Origin: Campylorhamphus procurvoides
Lineage: Eukaryota > Chordata > Aves > Passeriformes > Dendrocolaptidae
Assembly (NCBI GenBank): GCA_013396655.1
Contig: WBMV01004156.1
Span: 920,867 to 984,866, forward strand
Direction of reading: 5' to 3'
Length of the DNA stretch: 64,000 nucleotides
Below the pieces are notes generated by a model. That model did no database searches. It saw only the letters and a list, made by a program, of their open reading frames with translations, and was not told the origin of the DNA. Both the position numbers and the translations under genes were made by a program. Of this stretch, positions 28,601 through 42,700 are shown piece after piece. The first letter of the stretch is position 1, and each line of letters opens with the position of its first letter.

Positions 28601-31600
28601 TAAATAGTAATTCAACTATCTTCTCTAACTATATATATATAAAAAAGAAACCAGAATTTTAAATTGTTTTCTTAATAATATATAGTAACACAGAAGCCAC
28701 TCCAAACCCTACACTGGAAGAAAATATTTTCAGTTAAATTACATTATCAAATTTCATGCAATTTCTAATAATAATATCAACTAAAATCTGGTTTTGTTTT
28801 TCATACTGAAGTGGTACATCTGATCTTCTCAGGCACAAATGCTATTTTTAAATAAAAAACTGCTTCTATAAATATTTCAGCTTTAAACACCCATAATTCA
28901 GTTTCTCCTTTTTTTTCACATCTAAAACTGCAGCAGGGCCTTGGAGTGGTTAAACAGGCACAAAACCCCCCCTAACACCCACATAATGACTGCATTTCCC
29001 CATGTTCAAAGCAGACTGTCCATAATTCAAAGGACAGGACAAGGTCGCTAATAAACATCAGTGAACTGTGCCTGCTTTTGCAAGTTCCACATAAAAATAG
29101 TGCATCCTCAGGAACACAAAACAGACATAATAGGTCGGTTCACATCAGAACACACACAAACACAAGAAGCTAATCATCTTCTGATTGCAAGAGGCTCTGA
29201 CTCAATCATTCTGCAACACTAGCAGCCTGCTCCTTTGTGTAGGGTTAAAAGACAGGAAAAAAGTTTCTTTGTGACTTTAAGCAATTAGAAGCAATGCCAG
29301 AGCCAAATTAAGCTCTTAGTAGACGAAAGTAAAAGGCTGCATTTGGCCTGTTATGGTCTACGCATTTGGCAGAACCTCACCCAAAAAACTACAATGCACA
29401 TCACCAAATGAATACTCTCCCACCAGAAAACACACATGCAGCAGGGTGGGAATGAAGTTGTTTTCCACCACTGTTTCTCCTGAATGTGATTGCAGGAGGG
29501 ACTGAGGGTTCCACTCACCTGCAGCATTCTGTACCATGGACCACCTGACAAAGCACACTGTACTCCCCTCTCTGTGTAACCCATCTTCAGCTCTGAACAC
29601 AAAATACACTCACCAAGTGACTTGAGCAGTATCTTACAAGGTGGGGGGAAAACGACTCAGTGAGTAAAATGTCAGCCTATGAGAGGCCAGCACATGGAAT
29701 TTACTACAGGTGGTACATAAAGAAAGTGCTCCTGAATTTACTCTCATAATAGCAAAATATTGAGGAAAAAAGTGTTGTCATCCTTAATACCCAAGTGACA
29801 ATGACTATTGAATACTCAAAGATCAGTGACTTCTGAAATATTCAAGAAATTTGTTATTACAGATGCTTTCTGTTATTCAGTTCCAGAGGATAAGCCAGAG
29901 TGTATCTTAGACCACACACTATCTTTGAATAAGACATACCAGCAGTCCTTCTTTAGCCCCCTCCAAAAAAAAGGCCACACAACACATTTTATTTTTGTTT
30001 CTTCAATATTTGTCACTATTTAAGATATCAATTAATTGCATCTTCTGCATACTGTCTTTGTAGTTTTTCATTCTTATCCCTACTTAGCTTTCTGATTTCA
30101 GATCACATTTAGAGGTCCACAAAGAAAGACAATTTCTTCCTTCATGCTGGTTTCAAGACATACCTTGAGTTACCAAACTGTCATGTCCTCCACCCTTCAC
30201 TGCCCAGCCACTACATACAGTTAGTAAGGATATTTGGACTGACATCTTCCCATTTCCCCCCTCCATCTGTGAGGCACTGTGGAAGCTCGAGTGCTCCCAC
30301 TGGAGGGTGGGAGGAGTAGATTTGTAAGTACAGAGTCATTCATTATTGAAACTTGCAGGAAAAGAAAGAAATACTTGATATCTCCTTGCTAATTTCTAGT
30401 CATATCTCTGGGTAGGTGTCCCCCCAGTATTTTCAGCCTCTTTTAACACCATGAATCAAATAGCCCTTTCTCTCTCCTGTGTGCTCGCCCCAAAGATTCT
30501 GGTCACCACATTTCACAGGGACAGAAAGCATCAGACAGTTACAAGAACAAAACCTGGTCATGGCATGCACGTGGCTTTCTGTGACCAAGACCAAGTTTCA
30601 CATGGAGACACGCACAATCTTTCTGCTGACCTCAAAAAGATTTGGTTTGCAGTCAAAGTTTTATGGATTTCTGGAAGCCATGAAATATCTAGGAGAACAC
30701 ACGGCTGCAAACACTTACTCTTCAGGTAGATTTCCTCATGGTGGGATGCAGTGTGTATTGTAATTTCCTTGTATTACTTTTCTCATCCATCACTTCATCC
30801 CTCTCTGAGCCTGAGTTTGGACTTATCTGTTTCATGTATTTTACTAGTATCACCCAGGCATTTGGATAAACAGTGTTAGGGGAAAGCGAGACACAAGTAG
30901 ACCTCCATTCTTCAGACTAGAAAACTATGGAACAGAAAAGACATTTGTCAGAAAAGTAACATATATCCTAAAAACCCCTGAAGGAGCTTGAGGATTTCTG
31001 GGGGGAAACGGTGTTACTGCAAACCCCAATCATTCTCTGACATCTCAATGAGGGAAACTGCATCATTTACATACAATACTGTCAATATTTCTATTGGCAA
31101 ACTTTCTAAACACTGGAAATATTTTAGGAACAAAACCTCATTACTTTTTCACCAGCAGAAAACTGTCCAGACAGGTGATATACTAGGTATCTTCAGAGGT
31201 ATTTCATAATTATGGGCAAATCCTTGAGTGTAATGAGGTTAATAACTTCACCAAGCTACACAAGATGAACTACTGACCAGTGAGTTAGAAGATGAAAATA
31301 ATTGCAAATGAAGAGTGACACTGATCACTGTAATTAAAGGATCCAAAGCAAAACATAAACAAACAGCATGAGTATTGATTTTTAAAAAATATTTCTAAAA
31401 TATGCAGGCCCATGGTTAAAATGCATTAAAAATTTTCCCCATGCAATTTTTTTGCTTGAAAATCTCCCTTTAACTTACAGTCAATAGACTCTATTTAAAG
31501 AAAGGGCACCAAGAGAATCCTCTATTAGAAGTTATCTGGAATTAGTTCCAAGTTAGTCTTTCTCTTGACAAGTACTTTTCTAGACAACAAGATATCAGAG

Positions 31601-34600
31601 GTGATTGTGGTTTTGCACTAATCAGGCCAAAATGATGGGGTGAATACATGAAATTCTTGTTGATTCACTGGCCAGGGACCTGGGCAGGACATGCCCAGGA
31701 ATTAACCTACAAAGGAACATGAAGGGTAAAAAACCACATAAATCTTGCCACTGAGCAAGATTTTAAGACTGTGCCAGCAACAATAAGATACTTAATTCCA
31801 AACACTGAAATCAAAGAGTCACGTTGATTTCAGTGAATAATGCAGCTGTCCTAAACAAAAATGGAACTACTAAGTTTTCCTTAAATTTGCAGTTTCAAAG
31901 GTTAACATGAAGGACTTGGTAAATTATTTAATCTCTAACCTCAAATGCATCTTGTGTCTTCACTCATATTAACCAATTGCAGCCTTTCCCACCCTATTTT
32001 TTTGTTTAAAAATAAGATGAATATAATATTTCTGCATCTCGCTGAGATAATAATCATGAAGATCTTTGAGATCTTGTAATGAAAAAACTGAAACTCCATA
32101 TTACTGCACGTGAACTATAGTGTTACTAAATGGTATCCTCAATTTGATTTTCATTTAAAAATAACCCTCTTTTACACAACATAAGGCAACACTACTACAA
32201 CACATTCTTTTCCATTTGTGATAGCAGAGTTTTAACTATCTGGATTGAAATTTCTCAGCATGCAGGTTGAAGTCATTCTGCAAGTTTTGGGGGGGCAAAA
32301 AAATCAGTTGTTTGTAAGAGAGGGGTAAGAATTGCTTTATCTTACAACATTCAAAAATTCACATAGTAGAAATTCCCAATGAAAATGGATAGTAAATGCT
32401 TCAGAGCCAGGACTTGCAATCTGACAAGCAACATTGCCCAGATTTCAAGGCCTTCTGTCATGTACATGACTTGAATCTTGTCAAGCTAAAGTTCCATAAA
32501 AAAATTGTGGCTTCCATATGTTCAGTATGGAAAAAGAACAAGCTATAGGGCCAAAACTACCCCAGAACACAAGAGGCACTGACCTCAGAAGCTCTATTAG
32601 ACCATCACACCTGGATTTCTACACTCTCCTGTTCAGAGAAAGCAGCTTCCACCTCTTCTGCAGGTATAGCCTCTGTTTTCTCTCCAGGGCTGCCATAAGA
32701 ACACAACCACCTACACTTGTTATAAGTTACTCTTGTTTTTCAAATGGTATAATAAAGGCTCTGAATAGAAATGTTTCAGCTGTTTGAATGAACTGTGCAG
32801 TAATAACAAGTGTCTTTCAGGAGATACAGAGCAAGAAAATTATTTCCAAAAGACTATATTAAAGATATAAGAATTAAGCCTGAGTGACCTCCTAATTCTG
32901 TTCCCATGGAGTTATAATATTTACATCATGTTCAAGTACGACTTTCTGACAGAACCCCTGAATACCTTACTTCTGTGACACTGATTTGTCTTCTCTACCT
33001 TTGGAACCAAACCACTGAGTAGAGGTCATATTTCCAGTAAAATCTTTTCCGCCAGGAAAGAGGCACAGCTCCATACTGAAGCAAAGTAGTACCACTGTAA
33101 TCCAGCAGGAGTCACAGTCGTTGCTGACAGAGAACTGGGAAAGAACAGTCTGAACACAGTTGTTTTCAAACTATGATGTCATGGCCCTTTAGAGACAGCC
33201 ACCCTATCATTTGATATTCCAAATCAAGATGTAATTCTCCTTCATAAGCAAGAGCTTGTGCATGGTCCAAGTAAGGTGACTAGTGAAAATTAATTTTCCA
33301 TCTATTAGAATGGAACAAAGCCTGTTCTTACATTTACTGCTCTAGTAGAATGCCTTGATGGGCAAATTCAATAAAAGTTGAAAAAAAAATAAGAATTTGG
33401 GCCTTGGAAGACAGAACTCAACTTTTACAATCATCCTCAATGCTCAATGTTTCAGCTGCAGATTATCAACTTTTCTTCTGGGACACTAAATACCTCTATG
33501 AGCTTGGACCTTCAATGACCTAATTATTCAGTCTTATTTTCCAGTAATCTGCTGTTTTCCTTGTCCTTTCGTAGGATAAGGAAACGTCCTACTTTTTCAC
33601 AGTGTCCTCATGAATGTCCTATCCTCAACAAGAGTAGGCAAAAAAACCCCAACCGTGTGTAATACTTCCAATCACAGATCTGTGTCAATAGATGATGCAC
33701 AGTAAGAGCACAGCTAATCCTGTTCCCATTTTATAACCTGTTGCACTTCCATGTTTGTAACATAACAAGGATGTGGGGGGTTTTTTATTGAAAATTTTAT
33801 ACCTTGAGATAGTGTTATAAGATTGATACAGGCATGTTAAGTGTTCACAGTGAGATAAATAAAAGTTTTGTTTCTGAAGCTTTATATTGCTCAAACATGC
33901 AGTAGCTTCCCCTATATCATATTCTAATTTCATCTCTAAGGATATAACATGTATGTGTATAGCTGACTCCTTTTCCTACGAGACAACTTTCTGGTGTTCT
34001 GAGCAGTCCCCATATTCAGTTTTCAAAGCATGAAAAGTATTTCCTCTCCTCACTTGCTTCTGTTCACTTTGTATAGAATAACTGAAACAAAATGATAATT
34101 TTCATAAGGTGTTCCTTTTTCCTCATATAACACATGAAATAATATATTCAAAATCAAACATTTGCATAAGAACTTGCATGTGACCTGAAACCCCTTTTTT
34201 AACCTCTTTTGGCAAAGGTTATTAACTGCTCTGAACGGACATGTATAGTAGGACAGTCAACTACATGCCCACCATTTCTTGGAATACTACAAGGAAAACA
34301 AAATCCTTAGTGTTTGGCTCCTTAGATCTCTTGTCTCTAACATGCATATTGTAATAGCATGCTAGGCCTGCATTCCACAAAGTCATCCTGATGGTTGGCT
34401 TTAGTCCATTTCCCTGCCATAACACCCTTTGATACAAGGCTCAAAAGTCCACACAGGACTTCCTCTACTGGGCAACTCAACAGGTGACTGTGAACAGTGA
34501 AGTCAGTTCACTTCCCCAGAACAAACAGTGGTACCTGCTCTTATTAGCGTTTTTACTCTCCTGAGAATCTTTATGTAACGTTGCATTAGTAGCCTTTACT

Positions 34601-34861
34601 AAATTAGAAAACCAAAAGGGAAGATAAATCAATATGAATGTACATTTGCTGATATTGATTTTTCCTCTCATAGTCAGCATGGGAATATTGTGGCTCCTAT
34701 TAATACAAAGAGTGGAAGAGCTTTAAATGGTTCTGTTTGGATAATTACCCAATAGTTTGGGGAAACTTATTCAAACTTTTTTAGTCTGTAATTTTGAACC
34801 AGACATTTCATGAAATCAAATCCTTCTCATGAATAATGATGTTAAGATGTTGTTGACAATT
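16621..34861. other. Gene-free stretch between the CACNA1C exon 1b island and the CR1 element
   Basis: For the exon 1b transcript this is upstream DNA; for the exon 1a transcript it is intron. The first 400 bases remain open on both strands (see findings). The rest is AT-rich, with short simple repeats, one palindrome at 24247-24269 and only chance-length open frames. No RNA gene recognised. Confidence 0.75.
24247..24269. repeat. Palindrome, 11-bp arms with 1-bp centre
   Basis: CCTTTTACACA and its exact reverse complement TGTGTAAAAGG are separated by one A. Function unknown. Confidence 0.8.
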
Positions 34862-36720
34862 TCTTGATGCAGATTATCAACAAGATCACTGGGAGAGGCA
34901 CTCGACCTGTAGTCACAGAAAAGAGGGAAGAGCTGGGCAATGCAAAGGTTGAGGGCAGCCTGGGGTGCAGCAAACATGATATTCTGCACTTCAATCTCCT
35001 GGAAGAAGTGAGCAAGAGAAATACTGGAATTACAACTTTGGGATTCAGAGTATATTTCAGGTTTTTTAGGAATACGCTGTGGGGGATCCCACAAAAGACT
35101 GCCCTGCAGGGCAAAGTGGCTCAGTACAGTGCACACAAAGAGGTCATTCTGATAGGCAGGAATGAAGTATGTATGGTAGAAAGCATGGATGAACGGGGAA
35201 CTCCCATCTCAGCTCAAATGGGAAAAAGGAAGCATGCAGAGGATGGAAGCAGCAGCAGGGTACCCAGGAAGAATACACAGACATGGCCCAAGAACATGGA
35301 GATGGAAAGCTAAAGCTCAGAGGTAGTTGGAAAAAGCAAGAGATGAAAGAAAAGAAGGGCTTCATTAAGTACATTGTCAGCAAAGGGAAGGCTGAGAAGA
35401 ATGCGCACCCACAGGTCAGTCTGGCAGGGAAAGCAGTGACAAAGGACATGGATAAGGCTCAGGTATTTCATGACTGTTTTATGTTACATCTTTCTTTGCT
35501 TGTTGGTTTGTTGGGGATTTGGATTTCTTGAGGTTTATTTTGGTTTTGTTTTTTAGTTCCCAGCAAGGTTTGTCTTCAGGCCTTTGTAGTCTCCGAGCCC
35601 AGCCTGAGGGATTGGATCACTTAAACCAATTGGACATACAGATTCCTGCAATGACATGAACTGTAAATGAAGGTGTGGAGAGAGGCAACCAATGTCATTG
35701 CAAGGTCATTGTCCCATTTTCAAAAGGTCATGACTATCAGGAGAGGTTTTTCATGACTGGTAAGACAAACATGACAACAATCTCCAAGAAAGAGGACCCA
35801 GGGAACTGTAGGGCAGTCAGCCTAACTTCAGCTGCTGTAAAGATCACAGAGTAAGTAATTTCAGACACCACATCCAAGCACATAAAGGATAAAAATGAAC
35901 AGCCAGATTGGAATTCCCAAAGGCAAACAATGCCACACCAAACTGACCACCTTCTGTGGTGAGATGACTGGCTCTGTGGATAAGCAGACTAATTGGTGTC
36001 ACTTATCTTGACTTCAGCAAGGCCTTTGACAGTCTCCCATATTATTTTGTAGCCAAATTGCAGAGATGTAGACTAGATCTACAAGAAGGATGAAATTTTC
36101 CCTGGACTAGCACGAAATGACAAATGCAAAATCCTGCACCTGGGATGGAATAATCCCATGCAGTAAGAGAGGCTGGGAAGCAGCTTTGCAGAAAAGAACA
36201 AGGTGTTCTGGTAGACAAAAAGCTGAACATGAGGAAGTAGCACGTCCTGCCTGGGAGAAAGGCCAACCACATCCCAGACCTAATTAGCACAAATGCTGTC
36301 AGCAGGTCACAGGGAAGGCATTCTGTGAGACCACAAATGGAATATACCCCTTCTAGTTTGGGGGTACTCAATACTTGAAGAAGTCCAGAGCCTTCTAAGA
36401 GAATTAGGGGGCTGAGGCACAGAACATATGAGGACAGGCTGAAAAAACTGGGCTTGTCAGGCTTGAAGAAGAGATGACTAAGGCAGGCCTTGTTTCTGTC
36501 TTCAGGTATTCAAGGGCACAGCAAAGAGCAGTTGGTGCCTGCCTTTTATCAGAGGTACACAGTGAAAGGGCGAGAGGCAGCAGACAAGTCATTAAGGGGG
36601 AAATTCTAATTAGACACAAGGAAAATAATTTTCATTATGAGGGTGATAAAATACTGGAACAGGTTGCGAACAAATGTTGCAGAATCTCCATTCCTGTTGC
36701 TATCACTTTAGTTTAAATCA
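34862..36720 (+). mobile_element. Decayed CR1 LINE with reverse-transcriptase remnant
   Basis: A 1.86-kb stretch follows the CR1 ORF2 order. The linker (GTGACAAAGGACATGGATAA at about 35438) is followed by the RT finger region, then the RT motif YLDFSKAFD-like (translated LDFSKAFDSLP) at about 36008-36040, then the C-terminal part and the 3' end (GGAACAGGTTGCGAAC). The frame is broken many times, with a T/G-rich low-complexity insertion near 35490-35560. The 5' end and extreme 3' tail are missing. A 149-codon frame at 34864-35313 is a surviving piece of this element, not a host gene. It is inactive. Confidence 0.88.
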
Positions 36721-39700
36721 AAGATCTGTTCAGAGGCAATTTTTTTTTTATACAGAAAAGGCAAATTTGAGATAATTTTTTTCTGTTACTGTAGCAGTTT
36801 AAGTACAGTATTCTCATTCACAGAACAGAGGTCATATTCCTCAGTACTGCAGGACACCTCAGGATCAATAAAACTACAAAACTCCTGTGGTTTTCATTCT
36901 CTCCTAGTATAGCAAGATGGATTTGCCATGTGAAAGGAAAAACCCATACACCAACCATCCTATTTGCTTACACTGAATGAAAATGGAGTCATCACTGATG
37001 GAGTTAATGCAGATAACCAAGGGCCAGAGAAAATCAAACTTCAGAAAAGCTTTACAACATTTCATTGCTTGAAATTTTTAGCGATAAGTAAAATAAGCCG
37101 CTCTCTCCTTTTGGGCCTGTGGCTTTCCTATATACAAACACACACACATACACTACCTAAAGCTCAGACAAAACAGCTTGGTTTATATAATTTTTTGCAA
37201 ACAGCAATAACCAAGACAGAATGTTAAAAAAAGCACCCCACGCCTTTTCCTCCCTCTATATCCTAAAGCACATTTCAAACAGCGGTCTTTATTGGCATAC
37301 TTTTGGCTTAAGTGTGATTTTTAGGATAAAATGTAACTTCTATTTATCAGCTGGAGCTAATGACACCTGGACATATGACAATGTTAGACTGTATCATCTC
37401 TCCTGGAACTGTACAGAGGTCTTCTACATCTTGTGGCAACTGTTGCCAAGTAGTAGGGAAAACAGAGATGCTTTCTGGCAGGCTTTATTATTTCATAAAT
37501 CCTTCCTCCATCATTACAATATTTCTTTTGATGGTCAGTCAACTTCTCCTACGACTGTTAAGTCTCTACCCCTTTCTTCCCGGAGAGAAAATGGCTGTTG
37601 TTCTGTATCCCTCAGAAAGGACTCGGAGACAAAGGGACAGCAAATGTATGTGATGCTGTATCTGGATCATAATTTCTCAGAAGTGCATGAGGAGAGGCTC
37701 TCCATACGTTCTGCTCCGTAACAGCAACCACTTCCAACTAGGTCATGTCACAACTAGCAATTAAAGTGGCCTAAAAAATGGTCGTGGCAGAAGGGCAGCT
37801 TCCAGTAATGACAGCACACTGACATCCTTATGCTCAGCATTTCCTTCCACCAAAACCCCAAGTTATAAAATCTACCTTCATTTTCTTGAGATCTACACAA
37901 CTCTGGCCTTTCCATTTCCTTTCATTCCTAGCAGGTGTCTCGTTCTGGATGCAAATCTCCTTCAGTTTTGCCCCCAGGCTAATCCTGCCTTCCACTCCAC
38001 CACAGCAAGCCTTGTTCCACCTTAGCTCTGCCTCCTGTCCTTCATTCCATTCTTTCTGGTTCTTCTGTCCTCTTATCACATCAGCTGTCATTCATGCATC
38101 CTGCTTCCCCAGTCTGTATGCTCACATATTGTACCAACAATAACACAAAACTCTCACTAATCCTCTTCCAATCCTTGCCTCTCCATTATAATCATGTGGG
38201 ACAACATGATCTCCAGAACCTGAACTGTTCTGTGATTCTGAGAGCACCACAAAATACTGTATTATCTCATATTTTAACAACAGAACTCCCTCAGAAGCCA
38301 TGTAAAACTGTTTCAGAAACATCTTTCCTTAAGTTGAGTAGAAAGTCAAAAGTAAAAAACAGAAGCACCTAACAAAAACGTCCCAAACATGGCTTAGTTT
38401 TACAGAGTCTTGTTAGGTTTACTAGTGCTTCAATGATACAGCAATTTCACTGTGGATCACAAGGCAAGTTCAGCTGAAGATTATAGGATTAATTTAGGAT
38501 GATAATAAAATTAACAGATTTGTGCAAACAAGCAGGAAAAACAAGGGGGAGGGAAGAAACATTTTCCTGTTACTGCTTATGAAAGATCTTCTTTGAAAAA
38601 TCCATGTAGTTCACATTTCAGTCAGGAAAGGTAATACGTCTGTAAATTTAATCTGACAGAAGACACAGCACAGCTCACCAGAAAATGACAAAATCAGATT
38701 GTAAGAGGGACAGCCAAACGCCTTCACAGCTCTCAGAATTCACCAAGGGAAACAAATTCACATAAGTGTAATAAACCCAGACTCACATACTCACTGGAGA
38801 TTTGTGGTGCTAATACCTTTAGTTTCCACTTCAAAATCTCATTCAGAATGCTTATATCTTCTATTGGTTGCCTGCTGGAAGGTGCCTTTGCCCAAATCCA
38901 TCCCTCCTGAAAACCACGGAGAGACTGCATTCATTGTTTCCAAGGGCAACACTTCAAATGTTGTCAAGTTTTATCTTCTGATACAGTAACACAAATCTGA
39001 GCTCCTTTTTCTACCCAAGGCTTTCTTCCCATACCCACAAACCTTAAAGCAACAAAAATAAAGACCAAAACGAAAAAATAAAATCAAGAAGAAACAGTTT
39101 TAAGCTCCAGGAAGGCGCAAGTAATTGCATTTAAAGCATAAAGACCACTGTGGATCCTTATTGCAACATGCTGCATAATGAAAGAAAAAAGTCAAATTTC
39201 AGTTTGAAAGGAAGTTTACTTTAAAACAAATCTCCCGCTGATATTTGCTAGCCAAATAAAGCCAGCACCCAATAAGAATGAACACCCAACGTGTTATATA
39301 AAAATGTAAAGACCCTGGTATTATAAATTAGGTGATCGCACATTAAAAGACACTTAAAATAGCTTTTAAGTCTAACCTTAACTAGTGAAGATACATTTGT
39401 GAGAATCTTTAGAAGCTTTGCCCACCCCCAGGAGCAAATCTGAAACAGCCATTAGCATCACAAGAATTTCCCCCAGCAACATTCATCAAAAAATACAAAT
39501 GGGTTGGGGTGATATTTAAGGCAGAAACCCCACTTTACTTGCTTGTTTTAAGGATAGTTCCTTATATCATCATTTCTCTGTTCTCTAGAATTCTGTGTTG
39601 TTACGACATTCCGACTTCATTCACTTATGCCTAAAGCTATGAAATGCTGTATTAGCCTTTAACAAACACCAACACTCTTAAAACAAACAAACAAAACCCC

Positions 39701-42700
39701 AAACAAACATGACAACAACCCCCAAGAAGATACTTCTGTTAGCTGAGAAGACAATAATGCAAATTGTCTTAATAAAATAACACTACAGCTACAGGCATAA
39801 CAGCTATTCAGACCTTTTCCTTACTCTATTTAACTCAACCAAGAGCTGATTTGAATGCACAGAACTCATTTTTGTAAGAAGATACTTTAGCACCCCCCCA
39901 AAACAGCTCCCTGGGCACTCCACCCCACCCCATCCCATCCTCCTGACTGGGTTACACTCAAACACTCCTCCAGCATTGTCAGCTTCTTTGCAGCAGCAAC
40001 AGGGTCACATCTCTCTACTGATTCCATTTCCTTCACGTGGCAAGAGCTGCTATGCCAAGTGAGCTGTAAAAACAAGGTCCTGGCTTAATGTAATTATCTA
40101 ATGGGACTTTTGACAATAGGGATTAATTAAATGGGGCCATCTTCCCTGTAACTAGTTGGAAAATTGCTCTTTGAGAGCTACAGGTGTTTGATTCTGGCAA
40201 ATTAAATGGTGATTACCAGAGAGATGTGGTTGGAAAGGTATTATCATAGGTAAGATATAATTGCTGTTATGGCTTATTAGCCCATGGGAAATAGCAGGAA
40301 TGCCTTACCCTCTTCAGCATTTTGGTGGTTTGCCCAGCCAATCAACCATACAAAAAATGAAACTGATGGATCAAAACAGTTGATGTCAGTTTATCAGGAT
40401 AGCAATAAAGGAATCGCTATAAATAATATTTTATTGAACTTAAGCACATATAATTGTGATAACACAATTAGTGAAAGAAAAAAACAAATACTGACCCAAA
40501 ATGGTTGTAAAATCCAGTGATAATTGTTTAAACTGTAATTAAAGTAGTATGGGGGTGGATGTAAAGGAATTTGAAAACTTAAACCTTCTGAGAAATGTTA
40601 TTGAAGTCACTCAATGAAGTTTGTTTCATGAATTCTGCTACATTAAACAAACAAAAAGCCTAGAGGAAACCAGTAAGTTTTGACACTATTTTTCCTTGTT
40701 ACAGCAGGAAAATCAACAATGTATGTCTTGAACATTATTGGTGTTAGACTGAAGAATGAAATCTAGAATTTTATTAAGAGATCTGACAGAATCATACTCA
40801 CAAATGTATAGCTGTAGAAGTCGGGCAAATTTTGTGGATAAAGGCAACACCTTTTATTGTGACATCTAGATTAACTGAGGAAAATATTCCATGTGCAAAG
40901 ATCTTTTTTAGGTTTATCATTTTCTGCTCTACTGAAAGATAAGACACTGAAATCATATAATCACTTGAAACATTAAAAATCTGATTAAATGTATACAAGG
41001 AAGTTTTTTTTCCCCTGAATAATACTATAATTCAATGCAACTCTATTGGTACAGCCTCTCCCTTCCTCCTCCTGAAATAAGTCTTTTTCTGATGTTAAAT
41101 TTATTTTTTCAGCTCAGACTATGCCCTTGGAAAAATGACTAAATCAAGAAGAATTCTTCACTCCACAAGAATAATATCTACATAGGAAGTTGGAAAGAAA
41201 AAACTGTAGCTCTGCTGATGATAGTAGAGATCTTTCCTTTAGCTCTCCTCAAGCTACACCACTGGCAGAAGTTGGGCCTATAAAAGAGGTAAAGCTCAAT
41301 AGCTTGCAAATAAATGTACAGCAAAAGTACAGAGTTACTTACTATCAGAATTACTTAGCAAAAATGTGAGTCAGAGAAAGACAAAGCCTTTTGGTAAAAA
41401 CCCCAGCTCTTACACGGAGGAAAAATGCAACCTTCAACTGAAAATCATAGTAAATTATAGTAAATTATTTAGAGTATTTTATGTATAATATCAGAATTTC
41501 AAACCCAACAATGCCAAAGAACACTATCCTGTTTCTGTGTGGACTAGCATTTACAGAAAATCTCAAAACAATCTCATAAACTTCACCAGGGAGCAACATT
41601 ACAGACACCCATGTGCTTGCTAATAACAATGTGCTAGGGTTTATTTGGGGGCACAGGAGGGAGTTATTTTGAATTGGAATGGAAGTAACCAGATCTAGTT
41701 TTAGTGCAGAGAGAGAGAGAGTATTTTAATAACAGCAGCAGATGAGACTATAATGGTCTGACCCTATATTCATTAAGGAATATTGAGCAAGTAATAAATT
41801 ACTAACAAAAAGACTAACATTGTTTTAACCATTAGGAGTGGAGTTAAGAAGTGGCCCAACAGTACAACCAAGAATTCCAACTTTTGAGCATGAGGGAAGC
41901 ATGCCAGTGCTAAGTAGAGCCTCTAATAAATGTGGGCTGAAAACACCATACATTTCAGCTGTGCCTGGGAAGGGATGCAGCACAAACCACAGGACACTGG
42001 TTCCCAAACGGTGAGAGCTACCATGCTGCAGAGCTGAAAGCACATCCCCAGAAATATGTGCAGCATGGGCAATCAAGCCTTGTGGGATCATTCTGGTTCC
42101 ACAAGAGCAACTCACTGTTCCCAGGAAGTCAGCACGCTGGAAAGCATCATCTGAAGATATTTAAGTAGCCCTGGATGGAGTAAGAGGGGCTTATTAATGC
42201 CGCTTCTTTAGCAGAGCGAGCAGTGGTGCCACCAGTCAGAGTGAGAAGAAAATTATGGCAGCCTTTGGGAGGAAATAAAAAGGAAAAGGCAACTACCATG
42301 CAATAAAACCCCCAAACAGGCTGGAGAAGAGGAAGTGGAGCAAATGAGGTGCTCAACATTCCCTTGGCTAGAGTGATTCCTGCTGTTTATTTAAAAGCAG
42401 TGCTGCTCAGAGAACGGAGTGAATGTGACCAGGTAGGCAGGCAGGCAGCCAGTGGAGGCTGTGATCTCAGGGGCAGCATGAACACTTGTTTCTCACACAG
42501 TTCATTTCCCCCATCTGCCTGGTTCACAGTGAGGCCCCGCACACACCTGTGCCAGCAGAGCACCGAGGTGCCAGAACGGCAGCACTGAGTGCCTGGGACA
42601 CGGGTAGCACATGACCAGCAGTGCCACCAAATCCACGCCCATAAAATCAGACCCACCGGGACAGTGATTTGCTGTGGGAAGCATCCTTAATCTCTGCAAG

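Noticed and set aside
34864..35313. 149-codon plus-strand frame
   Set aside because: Part of the decayed CR1 ORF2, not a host gene.
37221..37721. 166-codon plus-strand open frame
   Set aside because: No domain, signal peptide or splice context that I recognise; the longest chance frames in 64 kb of six-frame AT-rich DNA reach this size.
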